Assembly (NCBI GenBank): GCA_964389475.1
Contig: CAYMFD010000012.1
Coordinates: forward strand, 1-56,817
Source: CAYMFD01 sp964389475
GTDB lineage: Bacteria; Bacteroidota; Bacteroidia; Chitinophagales; Saprospiraceae
Length of the DNA stretch: 56,817 nucleotides
Direction: 5' to 3'
The translations under genes were made by a program, and so were the position numbers. Below the pieces are notes generated by a model, which saw only the letters and a program-made list of their open reading frames with translations, did no database searches and was not told the origin of the DNA. This document shows positions 25,369 to 34,009 of this stretch, piece after piece. Position 1 is the first letter of the stretch. Every line of letters begins with the position of its first letter.

Positions 25369-25410
25369 AAGTAGCATAAAACATGTAGCATAAAACATGT
25401 AACATAAAAT
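25369..25410 (+). repeat. Three tandem 14-bp iterons upstream of a P-loop ATPase
   Basis: Units AAGTAGCATAAAAC, ATGTAGCATAAAAC and ATGTAACATAAAAT follow each other without gaps, and a partial fourth (ATGCTAT) runs into the -7 box. They cover the position where the -33 element should be, so they are probably binding sites for a regulator. Confidence 0.85.
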
Positions 25411-25414
25411 ATGC

Positions 25415-25422
25415 TATCTTTG
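25415..25422 (+). promoter_or_regulatory. -7 box immediately before the ATPase start
   Basis: TATCTTTG is a perfect TAnnTTTG box ending 4 nt before the ATG at 25427. Transcription would start at or very near the A of the ATG, giving a leaderless mRNA. Confidence 0.65.
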
Positions 25423-25426
25423 TGTC

Positions 25427-26575
25427 ATGGAGGATATTGAAGATGTGTTCCCCCTTTACGCATACACGGGACCAGATAATTTTTGCGATCGCGAAGACGA
25501 GACGAAGGAGCTTATGCGAGCCGTACGTATGGGTAGGCATCAGATGATCTTTGGTCGACGTCGTTTAGGTAAGACGGCCCTTATCCACCACTTATTTCAC
25601 CACTTACAGGCAGAGGACAAGACAGTGGTTACGGCATATATAGATATGCTGGATACGACGTCTGATGGAGAGTTCATCACTCAGTTAATTACGGCAGTAT
25701 TGCAGGCCGTGGAGCAGCAAACTAAGAGTCTGCTAAAGTCAGCTACCAAGTACTTTGCTGGACTGAAACCAACTGTCAAGGTCGATCCCTATACCATGAT
25801 GCCAGAGCTCACACTTGATGTAGCTCCTCAAGATGTAGGTGTCGATACCCTGGATAAGTTGTTTGATTACTTGGCTACCCTAAAGCGTAAAGTCGTCATT
25901 GCTGTAGACGAATTTCAGCAGATCGTAGAGTATGAGGACTCAACGCTAAAAGCTACACTACGATCCAAGATCCAGTTTGCTAGTAATACCACCTTCCTTT
26001 TCTCCGGCAGCGTACAGCGAGTGATGCTGACTTTATTTACCGACGTCAAAGAGCCCTTTTATCAATCTACAGACCTCTTTCCCATAGGCAAGATAGATCG
26101 AACAGTATATGCTAGCTTTATCGCTAGGCAGTTCAGCAAGGTTGGTGTGCAGTCTACTGAGCCAGTAATAGCAGAGTTACTTGACTGGACGCAAGGCCAC
26201 ACCTACTACACACAGGCATTATGTGCGGCACTTCTACGACAGCCTAGTACTGAGGAGTTAAGCCTCGAAGCACTTAACCACGCTAAACTCCACCTACTGC
26301 GAGTACATGAGCATCTGTACCAGCAATATCAAGCCTTGTTGAGTAAGCGACAATGGCAGCTGCTAGTAGCGATCGCCCTCCATGATGGTGTTGAGCAGAT
26401 TACTAGTCAAGCATTTTTGCGAAAGCAGAACCTCGGTGCTATCAGTACGGTACGGCAGTCGCTCAAGGCATTAATCGATAAGCATATGGTAGTAGAGATC
26501 TTTGATGATGGGGTGACGACATACGACGTAGAGGACCTACTACTTGCTCACTGGATTAGATATCGCTTTGGTTGA
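25427..26575 (+). CDS. P-loop AAA-type ATPase (COG1672-like)
   Basis: 382 residues. The N-terminus FPLYAYTGPDNFCDREDE, then GRRRLGKTALIHH (Walker A, about 43-50) and VVIAVDEFQQI (Walker B, near 155-165), with FLFSGSVQRVM as sensor, match the archaeal-type ATPases found widely in Bacteroidota. The C-terminal 120 residues look like a winged helix (QWQLLVAIALHDG ... QSLKALIDKHMVVE). No nuclease domain of the DUF234 or DUF4143 type follows. The first ATG is required because the FCDRE motif starts at residue 19. The cellular role of this family is unknown. Its promoter carries iterons and leaves no 5' UTR. Confidence 0.82.
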   Translation: MEDIEDVFPLYAYTGPDNFCDREDETKELMRAVRMGRHQMIFGRRRLGKTALIHHLFHHLQAEDKTVVTAYIDMLDTTSDGEFITQLITAVLQAVEQQTKSLLKSATKYFAGLKPTVKVDPYTMMPELTLDVAPQDVGVDTLDKLFDYLATLKRKVVIAVDEFQQIVEYEDSTLKATLRSKIQFASNTTFLFSGSVQRVMLTLFTDVKEPFYQSTDLFPIGKIDRTVYASFIARQFSKVGVQSTEPVIAELLDWTQGHTYYTQALCAALLRQPSTEELSLEALNHAKLHLLRVHEHLYQQYQALLSKRQWQLLVAIALHDGVEQITSQAFLRKQNLGAISTVRQSLKALIDKHMVVEIFDDGVTTYDVEDLLLAHWIRYRFG

Positions 26576-26649
26576 GATAAGAGAGGTAGTCGTCGCTTAT
26601 AGATCTTTTGTTGTGGCGAGTGGTTATAGATTGACATATCTTTACTCTC

Positions 26650-28557
26650 ATGATAAGCAACAGACCCATCACTGACTGGCTACCCATTACCAAAAAAGAA
26701 GTAGAGGCTCGTGGCTGGGAAGAGCTCGATGTCATCTTGATATCGGGGGATGCCTATGTAGATCATCCGGCCTTTGGTGCTGCCGTGGTAGGTCGTATCA
26801 TAGAGAGCGAAGGCTTTAGAGTTGCTATCGTGCCACAGCCCAACTGGCAGGACGACCTTCGGGATTTTAAGAAGATGGGTAAGCCCAAGTACTTCTTTGG
26901 CGTGACCTCGGGCTGTATGGATACCATGGTCAATCACTATACGGCCGCTCGTCGTAGGCGTAGTGATGACGCTTACACGCCTGGTGGTAAAGCTGGATTT
27001 AGGCCGGACTATGCCGTGCGGACTTATACGCGTATACTTAAAGAACTCTACCCTGATGTACCTGTACTGATCGGCGGTATCGAGGCGAGTCTACGCCGAG
27101 TTTCACATTATGACTACTGGGAAGACAAGCTATATCCCAATATACTAGAGCAGAGTGGCGCTGATATGCTGGTCTACGGGATGGGAGAGATGCCCCTCAG
27201 GGCGATCTTGCAACTCGTATCTGCAGGTATACCGCTGTCGAGTATCACGCATATACCCCAGACAGCTTTTCAGGTAGGTCGCCGAGATGAGATACCTGAT
27301 GATGATATGTGGGAGACACTCACCCTATCTACTCACGAGAAGTGCCTACGTGATAAGCGGGCCTTTGCGGCCAATTTTAAGCACGTCGAGCAAGAGAGTA
27401 ATAAGGTCAAGGCAAGGCGACTACTACAGGCTGTAGGAGACCATATGCTGGTTGTCAATCCGCCGTACCCGCCTATGACGGAGACGGAGATAGATGGCTC
27501 TTTTGACCTGCCCTACACTAGACTGCCACACCCCAAGTACGATAAGCGGGGCAATATACCGGCCTACGAGATGATCAAGCACTCGGTCAATATGCACCGA
27601 GGCTGCTTTGGGGGCTGTAGTTTCTGTACGATATCCGCCCACCAGGGTAAGTTCGTCAGTAGTAGATCGGAGGAGTCTATCATGAAGGAGGTCGAGCAGG
27701 TAACGAAGATGCCTGACTTTAAAGGCTACATCTCTGATCTCGGTGGACCATCAGCTAATATGTATGGCCTCAAGGGCAAGGATCAAAGCATCTGTGATCG
27801 CTGTGTGGCACCATCGTGCATACACCCTGTCGTCTGTAGTAATCTTGACACCGACCACAGCCGTATGACTGAGCTGTACCGCAAGGTCGATGCTCATCCT
27901 GATGTCAAGAAGGCCTTCGTGGGTAGTGGTATCCGCTATGACCTCCTCGTACCTAGCTACAATAAGGTAGGGGACCCCGAGGATATGAAGGAGTACCTAG
28001 AGCAGGTCGTTACACGGCATACGAGTGGCCGCCTCAAGGTAGCGCCAGAGCATACCAGTGATGCTACGCTTAAGGTGATGCGAAAGCCTAGCTTTAAGCA
28101 CTTTCATGAGTTTAAGAATATGTTCGACGAGCTCAATGAAAAGCATGGTATGAAGCAGCCATTGATACCTTACTTTATATCTAGTCACCCTGGCTGTGGT
28201 GCAGGCGATATGGCCAATCTAGCTGCTGAGACCAAGGACCTAGGTTTTAGGCTGGAGCAGGTACAGGACTTTACGCCTACACCTATGACGGTAGCTACGA
28301 TCATCTACTACACAGGCCTCCACCCATACACCCTCAAGCCGGTCTACACGGCCAAGACACCTAAGGAGAAGCGGCAGCAGCACATGTTCTTCTTCTGGCA
28401 TAAGAGAGAAAACCATAATCAGATCCGAGACAAACTCACCTCTATGGGTAGAGAAGACCTCATCGATAAACTCATCGGCGATCGCAAGAAGTCTACCAAA
28501 CGGGATATCCTAAAGAGTAAGAGCAAGAAGCGCAGGAGTAAGAAGAGGAGGACGTAA
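26650..28557 (+). CDS. YgiQ-family radical SAM protein
   Basis: 635 residues. The N-terminal B12-binding-like domain (VILISGDAYVDHPAFGAAVV ... FFGVTSGCMDTMVNHY) is followed by the radical SAM core with the CxxxCxxC cluster in MHRGCFGGCSFCTISAHQG, and the C-terminal DUF3362-like region (QDFTPTPMTVATIIYYTGL ... HKRENHNQI). The end is basic (KSKSKKRRSKKRRT). The family is widespread; its reaction is not established. A TATCTTTA stretch just before the ATG (26637-26644) may be the -7 box. The array at 28598 begins about 40 nt after the stop. Confidence 0.9.
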   Translation: MISNRPITDWLPITKKEVEARGWEELDVILISGDAYVDHPAFGAAVVGRIIESEGFRVAIVPQPNWQDDLRDFKKMGKPKYFFGVTSGCMDTMVNHYTAARRRRSDDAYTPGGKAGFRPDYAVRTYTRILKELYPDVPVLIGGIEASLRRVSHYDYWEDKLYPNILEQSGADMLVYGMGEMPLRAILQLVSAGIPLSSITHIPQTAFQVGRRDEIPDDDMWETLTLSTHEKCLRDKRAFAANFKHVEQESNKVKARRLLQAVGDHMLVVNPPYPPMTETEIDGSFDLPYTRLPHPKYDKRGNIPAYEMIKHSVNMHRGCFGGCSFCTISAHQGKFVSSRSEESIMKEVEQVTKMPDFKGYISDLGGPSANMYGLKGKDQSICDRCVAPSCIHPVVCSNLDTDHSRMTELYRKVDAHPDVKKAFVGSGIRYDLLVPSYNKVGDPEDMKEYLEQVVTRHTSGRLKVAPEHTSDATLKVMRKPSFKHFHEFKNMFDELNEKHGMKQPLIPYFISSHPGCGAGDMANLAAETKDLGFRLEQVQDFTPTPMTVATIIYYTGLHPYTLKPVYTAKTPKEKRQQHMFFFWHKRENHNQIRDKLTSMGREDLIDKLIGDRKKSTKRDILKSKSKKRRSKKRRT

Positions 28558-28597
28558 AGAAGCGATGTTGCACGTAGCAGCTTAGGCTAGTGATACT

Positions 28598-29275
28598 CCT
28601 TGCAGATTGAAGCTCTTTTACCTGCAGATTGAAAGTAATTACTCTGCAGATTGCAATTTATAAGCCTGCAGATTGAAAGTTTAGCACCTGTAAATTGAAA
28701 GCTAGTTGGTGCTACATTGCTGTATTGGAGAGAGTTGTGTGCTTTGGATGTCTAATGTTGCGATTGGTGCTTTACTCAGTAGCGTGCTGCAGCGAGGAGT
28801 TCGCCATGTGACTAGTCTTTAGAGCTTTGTCAATGCTTGTCATTTATCATGTTGTGGCATTCTACTCAGCAGGAAAACTGCCTGCAGATTGAAAATGTTT
28901 TCCCTGCGGATTGAAAATAATTACTCTGTAATCTGAAATTTAAAAGCCTGTAGATTAAAAGTTTAGCGCCTGTAAATTGAAAGTAATTAGCCTCTATCTA
29001 TCTGTTTTAAAGTTGCTTATGTAATTTATTTGGACATTGATGTGGCGGGTGTTTTAGTCACTAGTGTACTTCGGCGGTGAAGTCACGATGTGACTAGTCT
29101 TCAGAGCTCTTTCAATCCTTATCATTTATCATGCTGTGACACCCCGCTCAGCAGGAATACTACCTGTAGATTGAAATTATTTTACCTGTAGATTGCAAAT
29201 AATTACTCTGTAATCTGCAATTTTAAGTCCTGCAGATTGAAAGTTTTAAGCCTGTAAATTGAAAATAACATGTAT
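28598..29275 (+). repeat. Higher-order array: fifteen 22-bp-phased repeats in three 282-bp blocks
   Basis: The core motif is close to CTGCAGATTGAAAGT, with TGTA replacing TGCA in many copies. The T of the core lies at 28601, 28623, 28645, 28667, 28689; then 28883, 28905, 28927, 28949, 28971; then 29165, 29187, 29209, 29231, 29253. Spacing is 22 bp within a group and 282 bp between equivalent copies. Equivalent copies share linkers: slot 2 AATTACT, slot 3 AATTTA, slot 4 TTTAGC, and slot 5 always TGTAAATTG. A conserved ~70-bp segment precedes groups two and three (28806-28875, 29088-29157). Frames are closed by stops throughout, so it is non-coding. The last copy overlaps the -33 region of the downstream ATPase. 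Confidence 0.95.
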
Positions 29276-29280
29276 ATTTA
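29273..29280 (+). promoter_or_regulatory. Candidate -7 box for the AAA/DUF4143 gene
   Basis: TATATTTA differs from TAnnTTTG by the last base and lies 20 nt before the ATG at 29301. The 15th array repeat stands where the -33 element should be. Confidence 0.45.
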
Positions 29281-29300
29281 TCGCTGTAATTCAACATTGT

Positions 29301-30455
29301 ATGTCAAAGAATACACGTAGGCAGGCTTCGGCTTTTATAGCGGCACTAAAATATACGCCTATAGTGGTGCTAACGGGACCTAGGCAGTCAGGTAAGACCA
29401 CGATGCTAAAGGAGATACTGCCAGATTGGCGATATGTCAACTTAGAAGATCGGGAACTACGAGAGTTTGCAAGGAGGGATGTCAAGGGTTTTCTGGCTCT
29501 TTATGACCGCCACGTAATATTTGACGAGGCGCAGTATGTGGAGGAGTTATTTTCACAATTACAAGTGGTAGTAGACGATCGGGATATGATGGGGCAGTAC
29601 GTCATATCTGGGTCGCAGAACTTTCAGTTGATGGATAAGATCACCCAGAGTCTTGCAGGTAGAGTCTCTCTCTTTGAGTTGTTTCCTTACGATACATCGG
29701 AGATGATGGAGGCAGGATTATTACAAGAGTCGATAGAGTCCTACCTCTGTACAGGGGCCTATCCTGCCATATATCAGCGAGGGGTCTCGCCTACTAGGTA
29801 TTATGCTGACTATGTGAAGACCTATGTACAGCGAGATGTGTCTCAACTGGTCAATGTACGGGAGATGGCAACATTTAACGTGTTTCTCAAGCTCTGTGCA
29901 GCTAGGGCAGGTAGTTTGCTTAATTACAGCAAGCTTGGCCGAGACGCTGGTGTGAGCCATACCACAGCTAGTAATTGGTTAAGTACCTTACGAACGTCTT
30001 ATGTCACCTTTACACTAGCCCCTTATTATCGCAATTTTTCAAAGCGATTGACCAAGAGTCCCAAGCTTTACTTCTATGATACCGGGCTACTTTGCTATTT
30101 GCTGGGTATACGGCATGGACAGCTCACGCCGACACACCCTATGTATGGTCATATTTTTGAAAATTATGTCGTTTCCGAGTACCTAAAGCGTAGTGCCCAC
30201 CAAGAGCAATTTAGAGACTTTTACTTCTGGAGGGACTCACTGGGCCACGAGGTTGATCTTATGTACGAAGACGGCGGCATCTTACATGCGGTGGAGATTA
30301 AGTCGAGCAAAACGATAAGGAATACTATGTTTGATGAGCTGGACTATGTACAGTCGATTGCTGGAGACGTAGTGATAAGTAGGAGTCTCGTTTATGGTGG
30401 CGATGAAGGTCATAAACGTACAGATACGGATATCCTCAGCTGGCATATGAACTAG
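29301..30455 (+). CDS. AAA_14 / DUF4143 ATPase
   Basis: 384 residues from the ATG at 29301; the longer frame depends on a TTG inside the last array repeat. The N-terminal AAA domain has Walker A GPRQSGKT (26-33), Walker B HVIFDEAQYV and sensor YVISGSQNFQLM. The centre holds a helix-turn-helix-like stretch (YSKLGRDAGVSHTTASNWL). The C-terminal DUF4143 region has a PD-(D/E)xK-like pattern, GHEVDLMYE...HAVEIKSSKT, suggesting a nuclease-fold domain. The function of this abundant family is unknown; defence or mobile-element roles have been supposed. The gene lies directly behind the 22-bp array and converges with the SGNH-like gene 25 bp away. Confidence 0.88.
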   Translation: MSKNTRRQASAFIAALKYTPIVVLTGPRQSGKTTMLKEILPDWRYVNLEDRELREFARRDVKGFLALYDRHVIFDEAQYVEELFSQLQVVVDDRDMMGQYVISGSQNFQLMDKITQSLAGRVSLFELFPYDTSEMMEAGLLQESIESYLCTGAYPAIYQRGVSPTRYYADYVKTYVQRDVSQLVNVREMATFNVFLKLCAARAGSLLNYSKLGRDAGVSHTTASNWLSTLRTSYVTFTLAPYYRNFSKRLTKSPKLYFYDTGLLCYLLGIRHGQLTPTHPMYGHIFENYVVSEYLKRSAHQEQFRDFYFWRDSLGHEVDLMYEDGGILHAVEIKSSKTIRNTMFDELDYVQSIAGDVVISRSLVYGGDEGHKRTDTDILSWHMN

Positions 30456-30480
30456 TCTCGAGCTTGTGAGTCTAGCGCCA

Positions 30481-31635
30481 TTACAGTAGTATCTTGGTGC
30501 TGGTGATGATTTTCCCTTGACTATCGTATATCACCACGATGCCTATGCCTTGGTAGCTGGTCTTTGGTAGACGGGCCGTACTTTGATTAGCCATGCCCCT
30601 AGAGAGGATGGAGCCATCGATGCTGATCAATGCGATATGACTTGCAGATGAGGGTAATCCCGCGACCACTACATCTCCTTCTGTGCTTTGTATAGAGAGG
30701 TCTAGACTTGCTTGATGTGAGGTGCTAGTGGGTGGTGAGCAGAAGACCTCGCCTTCGGCTAGCAACCGCTGCCATATGATATCAACAGCGACCTCATAGT
30801 TGTCTCGTACTGTGCTATGTATGATCTGCTCGGGCATGTAGTCGAGTGGCGGTCGCTCTTGGTAGTAGGCCATATAGGTGGCTATTGCCGCTAGGAAGTA
30901 GAGGGTAGGCCTACCATGTGGGGCATCGTCCTCATATAGATCGTCAAATGGTATTGATGTAAACGGCGTCGCTAGCAGTACATCCGAGATAGCTGGCCCT
31001 ACGGGTATCATCTTGATGCAGTCGTCAGGAAAGGCGGCTTGCACAGCATCTCGGTAGTCGATATTCCACTGATGAAAGTCGCCTTGCAGATAGTCGTTAT
31101 AGGCGATCCATTCCGTCTCACTTGCGGGGATGCCACTGCCTAGATAAGGGGCCATGTCGGGCCAGTTTTCGTAGAGGTAGACGTCCATCCCTGGCTCTTG
31201 CTCTAGGCTCCATTGGATAATGTCAATCGTCGCATCTACTGGTGAGAAGGTCTCGTTAAAGTAGTTTTCAGTAGGCGGTTGCCACTGTATAAAGTTGCCC
31301 GGGGTGATCAAGATATCTGTAAAGTTCGCATCAGCAAACGGCTCATTATCACTATCCCATACGAAGGGTACAATATCAAAGCCCCATTGAGCCATAGGCG
31401 GTACGTTACGGTGTTGAGGTAAAAAGCCATACTGCCCACTCACCGCATAGTCCTTGCCACCATGATCAGCGAGTAGGTATAGCCAGTGTGGTACAGAAGT
31501 TTCTTGACTGGGTACAGGTGGCTCCACCTCAAACTCATGATTGATCAGGCTGTGGCCGAATATAAAATTGCGGATGCTCTGACCGTGGAGAGGTAGGCAG
31601 GTCATTAGTATTATCAGGCTAAATAAAAATTTCAT
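30481..31635 (-). CDS. Secreted SGNH-hydrolase-like protein
   Basis: 384 residues. A signal peptide (MKFLFSLIILMTCLPLHGQ) is followed by NFIFGHSLINHEFE, a GxSL block-I-like motif. Near residue 245 comes EDDAPHGRPTLYFLAAIATY, which has the Asp-x-x-His spacing of SGNH block V. The C-terminal 80 residues (VVVAGLPSSASHIALISIDG ... STKILL) form a beta-sandwich like a degenerate T9SS sorting domain. Predicted to be an exported esterase or lipase-like hydrolase; the substrate is unknown, and the assignment rests on short motifs. It is followed upstream by another minus-strand gene 122 bp away. Confidence 0.55.
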   Translation of the reverse strand: MKFLFSLIILMTCLPLHGQSIRNFIFGHSLINHEFEVEPPVPSQETSVPHWLYLLADHGGKDYAVSGQYGFLPQHRNVPPMAQWGFDIVPFVWDSDNEPFADANFTDILITPGNFIQWQPPTENYFNETFSPVDATIDIIQWSLEQEPGMDVYLYENWPDMAPYLGSGIPASETEWIAYNDYLQGDFHQWNIDYRDAVQAAFPDDCIKMIPVGPAISDVLLATPFTSIPFDDLYEDDAPHGRPTLYFLAAIATYMAYYQERPPLDYMPEQIIHSTVRDNYEVAVDIIWQRLLAEGEVFCSPPTSTSHQASLDLSIQSTEGDVVVAGLPSSASHIALISIDGSILSRGMANQSTARLPKTSYQGIGIVVIYDSQGKIITSTKILL

Positions 31636-31757
31636 ATATGTTAGTTTAAGATCATCACCTACTGGCAGGAATCGCTAAGCAAATTGTCATAGATCTGTAT
31701 CAACATCTTGAGACGCATGTCGAGTACGTGGCCATCAGCAATGAAAGCGTCAAGCTC

Positions 31758-32357
31758 TTACTCTGTGGGCATGACCCTTAAGAATGCGACAAGCTGAGCC
31801 ATGACGCTGCGAAAAGCTTGTGAGCATTCATGCTGGAAGCTGTATAGATTCTCAAGCGATACCAAGCATTCAAATTCAGTATTGTTTACGTGCTTTCCCG
31901 TCCTGTATGCTGACCACACAACATCTCTAAAGCCTATGAATAAGAGCATAGACTCCATGTTCAAATTGAGATTGAGCTCTCCTTTTAAAATGAGGCTATC
32001 ATTAGCAGCGGGTGCTGTTTTTGCCAGGGTAAATACGGGTGCGGTTTGATCGATGAAAGATTGTAACGAGTCCATGTGTATTCTCAAGGAGTCGCCATTT
32101 TTTGCACGTATGACCGTGGCAAATGGCTCTAACTGATAGCTAAGCGTATCCCGAAACTGAATGGCATACTGTTTATTATCCTCTATTTCTTTGTCGATAC
32201 TTTCTATCACAAAGGCCCTCTTGTGTTGATCTTGTCTACCTTGCCAGTAGTCGGTCAGTAGGATGCCAGCGATGACGCCTATCATAGTACTCGCAACAGT
32301 GATAAACCAGGATGACTTTAGCCACCTTCTTGCTCGTATCCTCCGCTTATGATTCAT
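31758..32357 (-). CDS. Membrane-anchored protein of unknown function
   Basis: 199 residues. A basic N-terminus (MNHKRRIRARRW) precedes one transmembrane segment (WFITVASTMIGVIAGILLTDYW, about 17-38). A mostly helical soluble part follows (DKEIEDNKQYAIQFRDTL ...), so it is likely anchored in the inner membrane with the C-terminal part outside the cytoplasm. No family is recognised. It is divergent from the YdeI-like gene, with only 47 bp between the starts, so the two promoters must overlap or share a region. Confidence 0.6.
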   Translation of the reverse strand: MNHKRRIRARRWLKSSWFITVASTMIGVIAGILLTDYWQGRQDQHKRAFVIESIDKEIEDNKQYAIQFRDTLSYQLEPFATVIRAKNGDSLRIHMDSLQSFIDQTAPVFTLAKTAPAANDSLILKGELNLNLNMESMLLFIGFRDVVWSAYRTGKHVNNTEFECLVSLENLYSFQHECSQAFRSVMAQLVAFLRVMPTE

Positions 32358-32404
32358 ATTATCAAAATAACATCTTTAATTTAGATCTTCAAAGTATCTC
32401 GGAT

Positions 32405-32920
32405 ATGAAACACACTTTCGTAGGTAGGGTAGAGCATAATACCGACAGAGCTAATCTGTACTATAATCATGTGCTGGTACCTCAAAAGATATTTGAAGAC
32501 TACAAGTCAGCAAAGGTCAAGCGGATTATGTGTCAGATCAATGAGAATGAGCCCTGGCATGGGGCTTTTATACCTACGGGTCGTGGCGATTACTTTATCA
32601 TTACGGGTAAGGATACTTTAAAGTTAAATAAGGTCAAGGTCGGTGGCCAGGTCATGATGACGATCTGGCCTGACGAGAGTAAGTATGGCATGCCTATCAG
32701 TCCTGAGTTTGAGGAGCTATTACTCCAAGATCCTGAGGGCAGCGATACTTTCCACACATTGACAGATGGTAAGATCAGATCACTACTCTTTCATGTCAAT
32801 AAGTACAAGTCCTCGGCCAAGAGGATAGAAAAGGCAGTTATTATTCTCGAGCACCTGAAGGCGAATAGTGGTAAGCTAGACTGGAAGATGTTGAATGAGG
32901 CTTTTAAGATGGGACTGTAG
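32405..32920 (+). CDS. YdeI/OmpD-associated-like protein with DUF1905 domain
   Basis: 171 residues from the ATG at 32405; the frame opens earlier but the first residues of the family correspond to MKHTFVGRVEHN. The DUF1905 half (residues 1-~95: YYNHVLVPQKIFEDYKS, GAFIPTGRGDYFIITGKDTL) is a beta barrel. The second half (DPEGSDTFHTLTDGKIRSLLFHVNKYKSSAKRIEKAVIILEHL, given here in parts) is the helical YdeI tail that ends many family members. The role is unknown; some relatives bind haem or are linked to antibiotic tolerance. Confidence 0.72.
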   Translation: MKHTFVGRVEHNTDRANLYYNHVLVPQKIFEDYKSAKVKRIMCQINENEPWHGAFIPTGRGDYFIITGKDTLKLNKVKVGGQVMMTIWPDESKYGMPISPEFEELLLQDPEGSDTFHTLTDGKIRSLLFHVNKYKSSAKRIEKAVIILEHLKANSGKLDWKMLNEAFKMGL

Positions 32921-33107
32921 AGGGACCTGTGATCATTCTTGTTGCTGTCATTGAAATCGCATTAGGTGTCAATTTGGTAACGACTCATTCGGTAAGATTT
33001 GCGACAGTTATGGCTTCTCTTTCGATAAATGTCGAGAGACGATAGGTGGATGGTCTTAGAATCGCTGTCCGTATACCGAAGCCTAAAATGTTACGAATAT
33101 TAAACTC

Positions 33108-33902
33108 ATGAGAGGTATCCTCTTTTGGTTATTGCTGCTACTATCTGTAGAGAGTTATAGCCAAAAAAATTATTTACAAGTCGGTGTTGGTCAGTCCTTT
33201 TACAGAGGCGACTTGTCACCTTATTCTTCGAGACTCTCGTTCGCGGAGGGTCATACTGCAGTCCAGATAGGATATTATAGATCGATCTCCGATCACTGGA
33301 GGATAGGTATGCAAGTATTCAAAGGAGCCCTATCAGCTGATGATATGGAGAGCCCCGTTGCGAGTATGCGTGATCGAGGGTTGAATTTTCACGCTGACTT
33401 TTCTCAGATTACACTACTAGGATCTTACAAGGTGATGGAGTTGAAAGGAGATAAGCCAGCAACAGGCCTGAAGTTTTGGATAAGTGGCGGCGTAGGTATG
33501 CTGCACAGTGACCCCATGACAGATCATATGGGGCAGCAGAGGATGCTACGAGAGTTTGGGACGGAGGGTCAACTACTTGATGGTGGTACTTTCAAGGCGC
33601 CGTGGTACCTCTCTACACCGCTAGGCATAGAGGCTGAGATAGGGCTAAATGCTGCTTGGTCTATGTCGTTGAGACTTAGCTACAACCTTGCGTGGACGGA
33701 TTATCTAGACGATGTGAGTGGCTACTACCCACAAATGGCAGAGCTTGAAGATCAGGTAGGTATCATAGCCGTGGCACTTTCTGACAGGGGGCGACCTAAC
33801 GATATTGATACTATGAGAGATCTCTCTGGTCAGAGGAGGGGGGACCACACCCGCCACGATGGATTCTTACTGACAAGCCTAGTACTCAGCTATAGATGGT
33901 AG
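33108..33902 (+). CDS. DUF6089 (PorG-like) outer-membrane beta-barrel protein, copy 1
   Basis: 264 residues. A signal peptide (MRGILFWLLLLLSVESYS) is followed by LQVGVGQSFYRGDLSPYSSR, the N-terminal signature of the DUF6089 group: a Gly-rich strand, then Y-x-GD(I/L). Alternating strands follow, with conserved RLSYNLAWTDYLDDVSGYY near the end. The group includes PorG, an outer-membrane part of the T9SS. Whether this copy is PorG itself cannot be decided here. It has a paralogue 108 bp downstream on the same strand, and the two may be co-transcribed. Confidence 0.7.
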   Translation: MRGILFWLLLLLSVESYSQKNYLQVGVGQSFYRGDLSPYSSRLSFAEGHTAVQIGYYRSISDHWRIGMQVFKGALSADDMESPVASMRDRGLNFHADFSQITLLGSYKVMELKGDKPATGLKFWISGGVGMLHSDPMTDHMGQQRMLREFGTEGQLLDGGTFKAPWYLSTPLGIEAEIGLNAAWSMSLRLSYNLAWTDYLDDVSGYYPQMAELEDQVGIIAVALSDRGRPNDIDTMRDLSGQRRGDHTRHDGFLLTSLVLSYRW

Positions 33903-34009
33903 TGAGAGAGGGATCATTTAATGACAAATACATGTCACACGGTTGGTTTAAGCCGCTCACTTGTTTCGTATCTGTAATCTTTGCAATACCTAAATAAACC
34001 AGCCAAAAA

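Noticed and set aside
28598..29275. CRISPR array
   Set aside because: Repeats are only ~15 nt, linkers 7 nt and themselves conserved between blocks; no cas genes are near. The exact 22/282-bp periods point to phased binding sites or a duplicated block.
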